Source of the DNA: Candidatus Gastranaerophilales bacterium
GTDB lineage: Bacteria > Cyanobacteriota > Vampirovibrionia > Gastranaerophilales > Gastranaerophilaceae
Reading direction: 5' to 3'
NCBI GenBank assembly: GCA_947624685.1
Contig: CANQLJ010000014.1
Span: forward strand, 1 to 38,157
Length of the DNA: 38,157 bases
The position numbers and the translations under genes are program-made. The notes below the pieces were generated by a model. The model saw nothing but the letters and a program-made list of their open reading frames with translations, had not been told where the DNA came from and did no database searches. Positions 17,114 through 24,969 of this stretch are shown piece after piece (the first letter of the stretch is position 1; the number at the start of each line of letters is the position of its first letter).

Positions 17114-17194
17114 TAAATAATTTTGTTAAGAGAGAAATCTCTTATCAAAACCTCCTCCCCAAGTCTAGTAGCCGCCTTATGACGGCTTTTTTTT
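17114..17194 (+). ncRNA. Yfr1-like small RNA candidate
   Basis: The stretch between etfA and the hydrolase has no credible gene but a compact RNA design. A 7-bp hairpin with a GAAA tetraloop (TAAGAGA-GAAA-TCTCTTA, 17127-17144) is followed by about 25 unpaired bases with CCTCCTCCCC at 17151-17160, and then a terminator hairpin with a T run (17170-17194). Cyanobacterial Yfr1 has the same plan: two stem-loops around an exposed CUCCUC-containing motif, about 55-70 nt long. Possible promoters are TACAAT (17102-17107) or TTGTGT-16-TAAATA (17092-17119), so the 5' end is 17114-17126. The exposed sequence is complementary to GGAGG Shine-Dalgarno sites. Homology to Yfr1 is inference from architecture. 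Confidence 0.55.
17170..17194 (+). terminator. Rho-independent terminator of the sRNA candidate
   Basis: AGCCG (17170-17174) pairs with CGGCT (17183-17187), helped by one inner C-G pair, and is followed by eight T on the plus strand. There is no plus-strand coding gene it could serve, which supports an RNA gene here. Confidence 0.75.
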
Positions 17195-17203
17195 ATTATA
17201 TAA

Positions 17204-18223
17204 TTAAATAAATGTCGCAAGCATATCGTCAATTAATGCTTTTGCGTCCTCAACGATTTTATAATCGGCATATTTAAAAATTTCCGCGTTTTCATCGGTA
17301 TTAATCGCAATTATGGTTTTACAGTTTTTCATCCCGCAGATATGTTGTATTGCCCCTGATATTCCAAACGCCACGTAAACGTCGGCGGTTGTAGTTGAAC
17401 CGGTTTGGCCGATTTGGGCCGATTGTGGCATTAAACCAAAATCGACAACTTTTCTTGAAGCGCCGACTTTAGCTCCGACAAGGTTTGCCAATTGTTCAAG
17501 CCTTAGAAAATATTTTTTGTCTTTTCCGTCATTAAGCCCAAAACCGCCCGACAAGACAATTTTTGCATTGGAAAAATCAACGGCATCTGAGGAATTATCT
17601 AAAATTCTTCTTAAAAATTTAATTCTTGTTTCTTCGTATGACGTAGGGTGAAATTCAAAAAGCTGGCCTGCTATATCTTTATCAAATTTTGCAATGAAAG
17701 TTTTTGGACGAATGGTCGCACATTGCGGGTTTGTCTTAGATAATATCGTCGCCATAAGCTCAGAGCCAAACGTGGGCCTTGTTGCCAAAAGTTTAATTTT
17801 TCCTTCTTCATACGCTATATCAAGCCCCGTGCAATCGGCGACAAGTCCCGTATTTAAGATTGTTGTAATTCTTGGAGCAACAATTCTTCCAATCTGTGTT
17901 GCGCCAAAAAGAATGATTGGCGAAGGATTTTGATTAAAATATTCACAAAAACATTTTGAAAAAACACATTGGCTAAAATTCTCTAATGATTTGTCTTTTA
18001 TGAGCACAAACCTGCCCGCTCCCGCTTGGAAAGCTTTTTTAATATATTGAGGACTGATTTCATCACAAAGAGCAACGGCTTCAATCACATATTTCATATC
18101 ATCGGATAAATTTTCATTTATGTCTTTAATTAAATCATAAGCTTTTGAAATAATCTCATAAGACACATTTTCAAGAGACTTTTGTTCAAAATTAACATCA
18201 CAATAGACAATTATTTTATTCAT
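17204..18223 (-). CDS. etfA: Electron transfer flavoprotein subunit alpha
   Basis: EtfA carries the FAD of the ETF heterodimer, which takes electrons from dehydrogenases such as acyl-CoA dehydrogenases and passes them on, or bifurcates them in anaerobes. The 339-residue protein has the C-terminal FAD-binding core: VLSGGFGLND, GASRKVVDFGLMP, QIGQTGSTTTADVYVAFGISGAIQH and AINTDENAEIFKYADY. The N-terminal domain, which contacts EtfB, is full length. etfB is directly upstream with a one-base gap, so translation is coupled. No acyl-CoA dehydrogenase lies in the window, so the electron donor is unknown, and whether it bifurcates cannot be read with confidence. Confidence 0.93.
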   Translation of the reverse strand: MNKIIVYCDVNFEQKSLENVSYEIISKAYDLIKDINENLSDDMKYVIEAVALCDEISPQYIKKAFQAGAGRFVLIKDKSLENFSQCVFSKCFCEYFNQNPSPIILFGATQIGRIVAPRITTILNTGLVADCTGLDIAYEEGKIKLLATRPTFGSELMATILSKTNPQCATIRPKTFIAKFDKDIAGQLFEFHPTSYEETRIKFLRRILDNSSDAVDFSNAKIVLSGGFGLNDGKDKKYFLRLEQLANLVGAKVGASRKVVDFGLMPQSAQIGQTGSTTTADVYVAFGISGAIQHICGMKNCKTIIAINTDENAEIFKYADYKIVEDAKALIDDMLATFI

Positions 18224-18224
18224 T

Positions 18225-18998
18225 TTATTTTGCTTTCACTATAAAATCTAAAACAACGCGCGCAAGGTCATCTTTGATTTCTTGAGTATTTTTATTTATT
18301 TGCGGCCTAAAAGCCTTGTAGACTGTTGTGGGAGAACCCAAGACCCCGACTTCGTTTTTTTCAAAACCCAAATCGGTTATATTATATTCTTCAATCGGCG
18401 TATTTTGAGCTCTTACATAATCTTCAATTCTTGCAATATAAGAATTATTGCATTTTTCCCTCACCGCCAAAAGACAAGGAGTCGAAATTTCAAAAATATT
18501 TATAACATCAGCCAGTTTTTGAGAAACAATTGCACAATTTTTATCAGCATTATGAATCTCGTTTACTCCTATAACATCAATCACATCCAACAACTGTGCC
18601 AAACTCACGGGCACCTGCGCCGTGTCGCCGTCTTGGGCAAATAATCCCGTTATGACATAATCAAAATCGGGAATATATTTTTTTATTGCACGAGCAAGAA
18701 TTTTTGATGTCACAATGGTATCAGACCCGCCAAAAGCCTTATCAGACAGCAATATCGCCCTTGTAGCACCTTTTGCAAGACAATAGTTCAAAGTGTCTTT
18801 TGCTTGACTTGGCCCCATCGATATTACATTAACATTGACATCTTTAAATTTAGATTTGATGTTTAATGCCCAATCAAGCGCCCATTCATCGTGGGGGTTG
18901 ATTTTTGAGAGCATTTGACTTCTGTCTAAATTATTCTCTTTTGTCCATTTTATATCATCAACATCGGGAACTTGTTTTACGCAAACTACTATTTCCAT
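18225..18998 (-). CDS. etfB: Electron transfer flavoprotein subunit beta
   Basis: EtfB is the second ETF subunit. The start is placed at the ATG at 18998, giving MEIVVCVKQVPDVDDIKW, the usual family N-terminus; AAGGAT at the end of the preceding gene serves as ribosome site. Conserved blocks are INPHDEWALDWAL (near 38-50), VISMGPSQAKDTLNYCLAKGA, SDKAFGGSDTIVTSKIL and DYVITGLFAQDGDTAQVPVSLAQLL, which form the nucleotide-binding fold. The protein is 257 residues, normal for the family. It lies between the SIS-domain gene (one base between stop and start) and etfA, forming a three-gene operon. Confidence 0.93.
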   Translation of the reverse strand: MEIVVCVKQVPDVDDIKWTKENNLDRSQMLSKINPHDEWALDWALNIKSKFKDVNVNVISMGPSQAKDTLNYCLAKGATRAILLSDKAFGGSDTIVTSKILARAIKKYIPDFDYVITGLFAQDGDTAQVPVSLAQLLDVIDVIGVNEIHNADKNCAIVSQKLADVINIFEISTPCLLAVREKCNNSYIARIEDYVRAQNTPIEEYNITDLGFEKNEVGVLGSPTTVYKAFRPQINKNTQEIKDDLARVVLDFIVKAK

Positions 18999-18999
18999 T

Positions 19000-20049
19000 T
19001 TAATCCTTACTATCGACAATTTTTTTCAGGCCGATTGGTTTATCAACGTTTCTTTTGAGTCTCTTTGCAATTTTCAGTGCCAAAAGCTGTGTTGTTGCAA
19101 TCATATTAATGATATTGGCGATTTTTGATGAACCTTTATTGTATTTAACCAAAATGTCGCAATTAAAGTCATTAAAGCCGTCTGAAATTATAATTGACTT
19201 TGTTTTATAGGTGTTTAAAATTTTTCTTAACGCTGCCAATTCGTTTGAATTAGCGTCGCTGTTTAAGTATATCAAAAATGTCTTTGTTTTATTTAATAGC
19301 GCAAAATGCCCGTGGATAAATTCGCCAAGCGGATATGAAGAAGTGTGGATATAACTTGTTTCTTGAATCTTTAACGCTGCTTCAAGCGCAAGGGGATAGT
19401 TTATTGAATAACCTAAAATTGCAAAACCCTGTTGTTTTGAAAGCATTTTTGAAGCCATATCGATATTTTCGACGTTTTTTAGAGCATCTTCAATATTTTT
19501 TGAAATAAAATAAATATCTTTTGTTTCTTGAGTTATATCGACTTGTTTAACTTGCGCAAATTTTATAGCCAAAATCCAAGCCATAACAACAATTGCGCTG
19601 AATGTCTTGGTCGCCGCGATTGCAAGCTCCTCGCCCGCTTCAATATTATATTTATATTCGCAGATTTTATATAATTGCGATTCGGGGTTATTTGTGATGC
19701 AAAGAGTCTTTGCTTGCGATTTTAAGACCTTTTTAGCTGATTCAACAGTGTCAAAACTTTGTCCCGATTGACTTATAAAGATATAAAGAGTTGAAGAATC
19801 AAAATTTGTGAAAGTCGAATTTAAAAATTCGCTCGCGAACTCAACACTTGAAGGGATATTTGCAATCTGTTCAAAAAAATATTTTCCAAACAACGATGCG
19901 TTATATGATGAACCGCTTGCAACAAAAACGACTTTTCTTATTCCCATCGGAATGTCAGCTATAACGCAGTAATTAACAATATACTTTTTAACTAAATTCT
20001 CAATAATATTAACTTGAGAATTTATCTCTTTTTCCATAATACAATCCAT
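19000..20049 (-). CDS. SIS-domain sugar isomerase/deaminase, GlmS-like without glutaminase domain
   Basis: The protein (349 residues from the ATG at 20049) contains two SIS sugar-phosphate domains. The start MEKEINSQ, reached 4 residues in, matches the beginning of the isomerase half of GlmS. VVFVASGSSYNASLFGKYFFE and LYIFISQSGQSFDTVESAK are the phosphosugar-binding loops; SYPLGEFIHGHFALL is the equivalent of the GlmS active-site helix. The glutamine amidotransferase domain is absent, so it is not glucosamine-6-phosphate synthase; a deaminase (NagB-II), deglycase (FrlB) or AgaS-like role is likely. Two starts are possible: 20049, leaderless, and 20037, with a weak GGAT. It is the first gene of the operon with etfBA and is divergent from hemW. 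Confidence 0.75.
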   Translation of the reverse strand: MDCIMEKEINSQVNIIENLVKKYIVNYCVIADIPMGIRKVVFVASGSSYNASLFGKYFFEQIANIPSSVEFASEFLNSTFTNFDSSTLYIFISQSGQSFDTVESAKKVLKSQAKTLCITNNPESQLYKICEYKYNIEAGEELAIAATKTFSAIVVMAWILAIKFAQVKQVDITQETKDIYFISKNIEDALKNVENIDMASKMLSKQQGFAILGYSINYPLALEAALKIQETSYIHTSSYPLGEFIHGHFALLNKTKTFLIYLNSDANSNELAALRKILNTYKTKSIIISDGFNDFNCDILVKYNKGSSKIANIINMIATTQLLALKIAKRLKRNVDKPIGLKKIVDSKD

Positions 20050-20055
20050 ATTTAT

Positions 20056-20063
20056 ATTATAAT
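20056..20063. promoter_or_regulatory. Shared palindromic -10 element for divergent hemW and SIS gene
   Basis: ATTATAAT is its own reverse complement, so each strand carries TATAAT. On the plus strand TATAAT (20058-20063) is followed by 6 nt and the hemW ATG (20070). On the minus strand TATAAT (20061-20056) is followed by 6 nt and an ATG at 20049. Neither gene has a usable Shine-Dalgarno site at that start. Confidence 0.55.
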
Positions 20064-20069
20064 TGAAAA

Positions 20070-21158
20070 ATGATAAATTGTGTTTATATTCATATTCCAT
20101 TTTGCCAAAAGAAGTGTAAATACTGTAGTTTCTGCTCTTTTGAGACATTGAGTAAAAAAGAAATATATCTTAACGCTTTAAAAAAAGAAATTAAAAATTA
20201 TTACAAAAATGAACCTCTAAAAACAATCTATTTTGGAGGAGGAACGCCTTCGTTACTTGAAGTTAGCGAAATTGAAAGTATTTTAGAGCTTTTTAATTTT
20301 AGTTCATCTACAGAAATAACGCTTGAAATGAACCCAAATGACGTGACTTTTGATAAATTAAAAGACCTAAAAACCTTAGGGGTCAACAGATTAAGCCTTG
20401 GGGTACAGAGTTTTGATAATGCGACATTAAAAGAAATCGGCCGATTGCACAATAAGGACGATATTTTTAGAGTTGTTGAAAACATCGTCAAATTAGGTTT
20501 TGATAACTTCAATATCGATTTAATCTATGGTTTAGCTAATCAAAATTTATCTGATTGGATTGAATCATTAAATATTGCAAAATCCTTAAACCCAAGCCAC
20601 ATCTCTCTTTACGGTTTAAAAATTGAAAAAGGTTCATATTATTTTAAATATCGCCCAAAAAACCTCCCCGATATTGACCTATGCGCAAAAATGTATGAAA
20701 TCGCACAGGATATATTACAAAAAGATTTTTTGCACTATGAATTTTCAAATTTCGCAAGAAGTAAAAAATATTATTCAAAACACAATTTAAATTATTGGAA
20801 AAACGAAAACTATTACGGTTTCGGGCTTAGCGCGAGCGGATATATCGAAAACAAAAGATACACAAATACTTTTGACTTTAATAAATACTTAAAAGACCCG
20901 ATAACTAAGGATTTTATAGTTTTATCGAAAAAAGAAAAAATCGAAGAAGAAGTTTTTTTGGGGCTTAGAATCATCGAAGGGCTTGATTTTTCGCATATTA
21001 ACAAAAAATATGATATTGATATATTTAAAAAATATGAAAAAATATTTAACAAATATCTTGGTTTGAATTTAATGGAAAAAACGCAAAAAGGCATCAAACT
21101 AAGCCCCAGGGGGCAATTAGTCCAAAATGAAATATTGTGTGAATTTATTGATGTTTAA
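20070..21158 (+). CDS. hemW: Radical SAM heme chaperone HemW
   Basis: HemW is a radical-SAM-family protein related to HemN that binds heme and delivers it to target proteins. The iron-sulfur motif is HIPFCQKKCKYCSFC (C12, C16, C19, with C22), followed by TIYFGGGTPSLL and RLSLGVQSFDNATLKEIGRLH. The hallmark that separates HemW from oxygen-independent coproporphyrinogen dehydrogenase, the HNLNYW...YYGFGLSASGYI block, is present near residues 240-262, and the N-terminal extension of true HemN is missing. Length 362 is normal. Start by leaderless geometry at 20070. The window shows no heme biosynthesis gene, so the partner is unknown. Confidence 0.88.
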   Translation: MINCVYIHIPFCQKKCKYCSFCSFETLSKKEIYLNALKKEIKNYYKNEPLKTIYFGGGTPSLLEVSEIESILELFNFSSSTEITLEMNPNDVTFDKLKDLKTLGVNRLSLGVQSFDNATLKEIGRLHNKDDIFRVVENIVKLGFDNFNIDLIYGLANQNLSDWIESLNIAKSLNPSHISLYGLKIEKGSYYFKYRPKNLPDIDLCAKMYEIAQDILQKDFLHYEFSNFARSKKYYSKHNLNYWKNENYYGFGLSASGYIENKRYTNTFDFNKYLKDPITKDFIVLSKKEKIEEEVFLGLRIIEGLDFSHINKKYDIDIFKKYEKIFNKYLGLNLMEKTQKGIKLSPRGQLVQNEILCEFIDV

Positions 21159-21180
21159 TTGTTACAAAATCGCTAAAAAA

Positions 21181-21209
21181 TTGCAAAAATGCTCTTTGGA
21201 GGGTAAAAT
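21181..21209 (+). promoter_or_regulatory. Predicted leaderless promoter of the gene at 21216
   Basis: TTGCAA (21181-21186), 17-bp spacer, TAAAAT (21204-21209), then exactly 6 nt to the ATG at 21216. A GGAGGG lies in the promoter itself, 12 nt from the ATG, so an alternative longer transcript could use it weakly. Confidence 0.5.
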
Positions 21210-21215
21210 TTTGTT

Positions 21216-21584
21216 ATGGACGAAAAAAAATATACTCCAAAAAGATGGTATGATACAAAGCCTTATGCAAACGAGGTTTTGGGCATATTAAAGGGCTTGT
21301 CGCTGCAATCTCACTATGATATAGCACGAGAAGTCTTGAAAATCATTGACGCAATTAAGGCAAACACAAGAGAGCTCGAGGAGCCGCCTTTGAGTATCGG
21401 TGTGGAGAGGGTTTTTGGGCTTTTTAACCAAAACTATGCAAGAAGATGGTATGACAAAAATCTTCCGATTAATCGGATATTTAAAAGCGCCTCAAGCCTT
21501 CAGGCACAAGATTTTCAAAACATCATGCAAGGAATGTCGATGAGTTTAAAAGGCGAAGACGAAGACGAAAATGACGAACAATAA
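21216..21584 (+). CDS. Hypothetical protein, 122 aa, with two RWYD motifs
   Basis: I do not recognise the family. The protein is soluble and helical, with an internal echo: KRWYDTKPYANEV near residues 9-21 and ARRWYDKNLPINRIF near 75-89. The tail is acidic and Met-rich (MQGMSMSLKGEDEDENDEQ). Its 3' end overlaps the next gene by 14 bp in another frame, and dxr follows that gene directly, so the three genes look translationally linked. Position between hemW and dxr suggests a housekeeping role, but nothing in the sequence names one. Confidence 0.7.
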   Translation: MDEKKYTPKRWYDTKPYANEVLGILKGLSLQSHYDIAREVLKIIDAIKANTRELEEPPLSIGVERVFGLFNQNYARRWYDKNLPINRIFKSASSLQAQDFQNIMQGMSMSLKGEDEDENDEQ

Positions 21585-21897
21585 AGACGACAAAGAACAA
21601 ATAATCAAGGATATGCAGCAGGTAATCCACCAAATGAAGCTCGACGACATCGAACAAGACCCCAACAGCGAATATGAGCTTTTTGATTGCAGCGCCTGCG
21701 CAAAAGAAATGCCTATCGCAGGCTCCATCCAATATTCAAAATATCGCCTTTGCAACGATTGCGTTTTGATGTATGAATTAGCGCTCAAGCTTAATAAAGT
21801 AAAAAATATCGAAGAATTTATGCAAAAAACGGAAGATATGCGATTATCCGAGCTGTGCAATTTTATAAAACAAGACAAATTAAAAGAAAATAATTAA
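21571..21897 (+). CDS. Small zinc-ribbon-like protein, 108 aa
   Basis: Function unknown. The middle holds two cysteine pairs, CSAC (near 40-43) and CNDC (near 61-64), about 18 residues apart, the spacing of a treble-clef or zinc-ribbon site like those in DksA/TraR-type or small regulatory proteins. The N-terminus is acidic and helical, and the C-terminus is a second helix. The DKSA-type coiled-coil tip Asp motif is not evident, so no closer name is given. The start overlaps the previous gene by 14 bp, and dxr begins one base after its stop. Confidence 0.65.
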   Translation: MTNNKDDKEQIIKDMQQVIHQMKLDDIEQDPNSEYELFDCSACAKEMPIAGSIQYSKYRLCNDCVLMYELALKLNKVKNIEEFMQKTEDMRLSELCNFIKQDKLKENN

Positions 21898-21898
21898 A

Positions 21899-23041
21899 AT
21901 GAAAAACGTTATAATCCTTGGTTCAACAGGCTCAATCGGCACCCAGACACTTGAAGTCATAGATAAATTAAAAGACGAATTTTGCGTTTTGGGTCTTGCT
22001 TGCGGCAAAAATATCTCTCTTTTAGAAAAACAAATTGAAAAATATAAACCCCGTTTTGTTAGTGTAGAAAGCGAAACAGACGCTCAAGCCTTAGAAAAAA
22101 AATATAAAGGAATCGATTTTTTCTTTGGTGAAAATGGGCTTTTGGAGCTATCAAAAATTAATAAAAACGACATTTTAGTTGTCGCAACATCGGGTATTGT
22201 TGCAACAAAAGCGGTCTTAAAAGGAATTGAAAACAAAAAAACAATAGCTCTGGCAAACAAAGAGACTCTTGTTATGGCAGGCGACATTGTGATGAAAAAA
22301 GCGCGCGAAAACAACGTCTCGATTATTCCTATAGATTCCGAGCACAGCGCGATATTACAATGTATGGGTTTTAATAATCAATTCGCAAAAAGGCTCTGGA
22401 TAACGGCCTCGGGCGGCCCATTTTTGAATAACACAAGAGAAGAAATGAAGAATTTCAGCGCAAAAGACGCTCTTAAGCATCCAAAATGGTCAATGGGTAA
22501 AAAAATTACAACGGATTGCGCGACCTTGGTAAATAAGGGTTTGGAAGTCATTGAAGCGCATCACCTTTATAATTTTGACTATGAAAATATCAAAGTCGTG
22601 ATTCATCCTCAAAGCATCGTTCATTCGCTTGTGGAGTTTGTTGACGGTTCGTTTTTGGCTCAAATGGGAATAACTTCAATGCACATTCCGATTCAATATG
22701 CTCTTAGCTACCCCAAAAGGCTTGAAGGGATTGAATCAGACAGCTTTAATATTTTCGATAAAAAACTCGAATTTTTTAAACCCGACTATGAAAAATTCCC
22801 TCTTTTAAAATTGACAATAGATTGCGCTAAAACAGGGGGCCTTATGCCCACGATTTTAAATTGCATCAACGAAATTGCAGTCTATAAGTTTTTAAGAGGC
22901 GAGATAAAATTTTTAGATATTGAAAAAATGATTTTTGAAGAAGTTCAACATTGCGCAAATTCCACAAATTCCCCTAATCCGACACTTGAAGAAATTTTTG
23001 AAGCAGACCGTGAAATTAGGAAAAAATATCAATGCTTTTAG
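21899..23041 (+). CDS. dxr: 1-deoxy-D-xylulose 5-phosphate reductoisomerase
   Basis: Dxr converts DXP to 2-C-methyl-D-erythritol 4-phosphate with NADPH, the committed step of the MEP isoprenoid pathway, in the cytoplasm. The NADPH-binding GSTGSIG is at residues 8-14; NKETLVMAGD, the metal and substrate block IPIDSEHSAILQCM, the flexible-loop region LWITASGGPF and HPKWSMGKKITTDCATLVNKGLEVIEAHHLY are all intact. At 380 residues it is full length with its C-terminal helical domain. It is the last gene of the hemW/21216/21571 cluster; there is no independent ribosome site, consistent with coupling to the upstream gene. Confidence 0.96.
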   Translation: MKNVIILGSTGSIGTQTLEVIDKLKDEFCVLGLACGKNISLLEKQIEKYKPRFVSVESETDAQALEKKYKGIDFFFGENGLLELSKINKNDILVVATSGIVATKAVLKGIENKKTIALANKETLVMAGDIVMKKARENNVSIIPIDSEHSAILQCMGFNNQFAKRLWITASGGPFLNNTREEMKNFSAKDALKHPKWSMGKKITTDCATLVNKGLEVIEAHHLYNFDYENIKVVIHPQSIVHSLVEFVDGSFLAQMGITSMHIPIQYALSYPKRLEGIESDSFNIFDKKLEFFKPDYEKFPLLKLTIDCAKTGGLMPTILNCINEIAVYKFLRGEIKFLDIEKMIFEEVQHCANSTNSPNPTLEEIFEADREIRKKYQCF

Positions 23042-23117
23042 GGATTAAATTTTCAAGATTTTATAACACGCAAAATCAAATAATATAATTAACAACCATA
23101 ATATATGCGCAAATATA

Positions 23118-23153
23118 ATAAGACCCGAAAAGAAAATCTTTATCGGGCCTTAT
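23118..23153. terminator. Hairpin between convergent dxr and tpsB
   Basis: ATAAGACCCGA (23118-23128) pairs with TCGGGCCTTAT (23143-23153) with one mismatch and a loop rich in A. It lies between the stops of dxr (plus) and tpsB (minus). T content after the stem on both strands is modest, so efficiency is uncertain. Confidence 0.6.
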
Positions 23154-23187
23154 GATTAAATTATATTTTTATGTTTCTTAGTTCAAA

Positions 23188-24969
23188 CTACAAGATGTTC
23201 GATGTAATCATGAAGTGAACTCTGACGCTTGAAGCCTCGTCCGGACGTCCCACGATAGGAACACCGATATAGACGTTACCTGATAAGTATCTTGTCATCT
23301 TGAGAACCAAGCCGCCGCCGACGCTCATTACGAAATCCGAGCTCTTTTCGCCCCAAGCATGGTCACCAAACCAGCCGAGGTCACAAAATGCGGCCAAACG
23401 AATCGAGTCATCGATGAATCTGAGTTTTTCGGGTAAATGATTCAAGAACGGAACAGGAGCACGAAGTTCGGCAGATGCCGTGAAGCCATAGTCTTTCAAG
23501 AAGTAACCTTCTTCAAAACCTCTGACGGATGAGATACCACCGATTTGAAGTTTATCGGAATACCAAGCATTTCTGTTTACCCATTGTCCGTTAGCATTCA
23601 AAATACCCATCATTCTCCAAGGTAATACTTGCAAACGAGCAATCGTTGCTTGAGCTTTAAAGATTTTGTTTGAAGGAACATGTCTGTCATCAAGTCCATA
23701 GTAATCATTTGTTGCATCGAATAAATCTATACCTTTTGCGATACCGATATTTCCGAGCCATTTACCATAGAAGTCATCTTTGATGTTTGTTAAGTTTAAT
23801 TTCAAAGATCTTGTTTTATATTTATACAATTCATAGCCGAGCAATGTCGATTCCGTGTCTCTCATATCGAAAGCGATGTCGCCATATAATTTATAGTTTT
23901 CGGTTTTAACCAATCTTCTTGATAAATCAACATAGAAGCCGTTTGATTTACCTTTGACATCAAGCTCTTTCCAAATACCTTTATCAAGCTTCGTTCCGGA
24001 ATATGTATAGCCTAAGCTCAATTTAGTTTCGTGGCGGCCGATAGGCAATGAATAGAACACACCTTGGCCGATTGAACTTCTTGCAATTGATGTGGTTGAC
24101 AAGATTTGATCGCCAAAGCCCGTGAGATTGCTCATCCCGGCAAATATAACGAAACGATTTAAACCGACCGAGCTTCTGCCTTGGTTATCAAAACGGAAGT
24201 CAAAGTCAATCGGGAATCTGTCTTTAACATTTAAAGTTAAATCCGTATATTGGGGGGAATCTTCGTTGTCTTGAAGTGCAACAGCACCTTTTATGTAATC
24301 AGTAGCGTTTAATTCACGAAGTGATTCTTGGATGTCCGCAACGTTTAAGACTTTGTCTTCTTGGATATTTTTATCTTTTAAGAAAGTTGCGTTTAAATAT
24401 TTCTTTCTTGCCCATTTATTGCCTTCAATGGCGATATTTCCGTATTTACCTTCCATTACGACGATTTCGACATTTCCGTCTTCAACTTTTTGAGGCGGAA
24501 GGTAAGCAGTCGTTGAAATATAACCGTTTCTTTGATAAAATTCAGTGATTGCATTTGCCATACCGATTAAGTCATTAATTGTGACTTCGTCACCGACTTT
24601 GGTACAAACAAGATTCATCAATTGTTCTTCGGTGTATTCGGTATTTCCCGTGATATGAATTGAATTAAGAATGAAGCTGACTTCTTTATTGGGAAGGTCT
24701 TTCATCCTGTCTTTCATTTCTTTGTTCATCTGGATGTCTTCTTCATGATGTTCTTCTTCACGGTCATCTCTGACTTTTTGTTCATAGTCTTTAATTTGAC
24801 GTAAATTAGTTTGGTCAATAACGCCGGCGTCGAAATTACCGATACCGTTCGGAATAAAGTTTGATCCGGCCTCCGGTGCCGCAAAAGCAACCGATGTTGC
24901 AAGAGCAACGCATGCCATAAAAGCAATTGAATTTATTGACAATTTTTTGAATTTAGATTTGAAAAACAC
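23188..24969 (-). CDS. Two-partner secretion outer-membrane transporter (TpsB, FhaC/ShlB family)
   Basis: The protein is the outer-membrane pore that exports a haemagglutinin-like TpsA partner. A signal peptide (basic KSKFKKLS, hydrophobic core, cleavage after VAFA) is followed by a Glu-rich linker (EEEHHEEDIQMNKEMKD) and two POTRA domains (about residues 95-245, with FILNSIHITGNTEYTEEQL and VEIVVMEGKYGNIAIEGN). The rest is a 16-strand-type beta-barrel, with the L6 motif GGISSVRGFEEGY near residue 485. The last residues end in an amphipathic strand. The start is GTG at 24969, giving a proper signal peptide; the ribosome site is weak. The partner tpsA is divergent at 25343. Confidence 0.92.
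   Translation of the reverse strand: MFFKSKFKKLSINSIAFMACVALATSVAFAAPEAGSNFIPNGIGNFDAGVIDQTNLRQIKDYEQKVRDDREEEHHEEDIQMNKEMKDRMKDLPNKEVSFILNSIHITGNTEYTEEQLMNLVCTKVGDEVTINDLIGMANAITEFYQRNGYISTTAYLPPQKVEDGNVEIVVMEGKYGNIAIEGNKWARKKYLNATFLKDKNIQEDKVLNVADIQESLRELNATDYIKGAVALQDNEDSPQYTDLTLNVKDRFPIDFDFRFDNQGRSSVGLNRFVIFAGMSNLTGFGDQILSTTSIARSSIGQGVFYSLPIGRHETKLSLGYTYSGTKLDKGIWKELDVKGKSNGFYVDLSRRLVKTENYKLYGDIAFDMRDTESTLLGYELYKYKTRSLKLNLTNIKDDFYGKWLGNIGIAKGIDLFDATNDYYGLDDRHVPSNKIFKAQATIARLQVLPWRMMGILNANGQWVNRNAWYSDKLQIGGISSVRGFEEGYFLKDYGFTASAELRAPVPFLNHLPEKLRFIDDSIRLAAFCDLGWFGDHAWGEKSSDFVMSVGGGLVLKMTRYLSGNVYIGVPIVGRPDEASSVRVHFMITSNIL

Noticed and set aside
17035-17232. Minus-strand frame of 65 codons over the sRNA region
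   Set aside because: It overlaps the end of etfA and the strong plus-strand terminator, and has no ribosome site.
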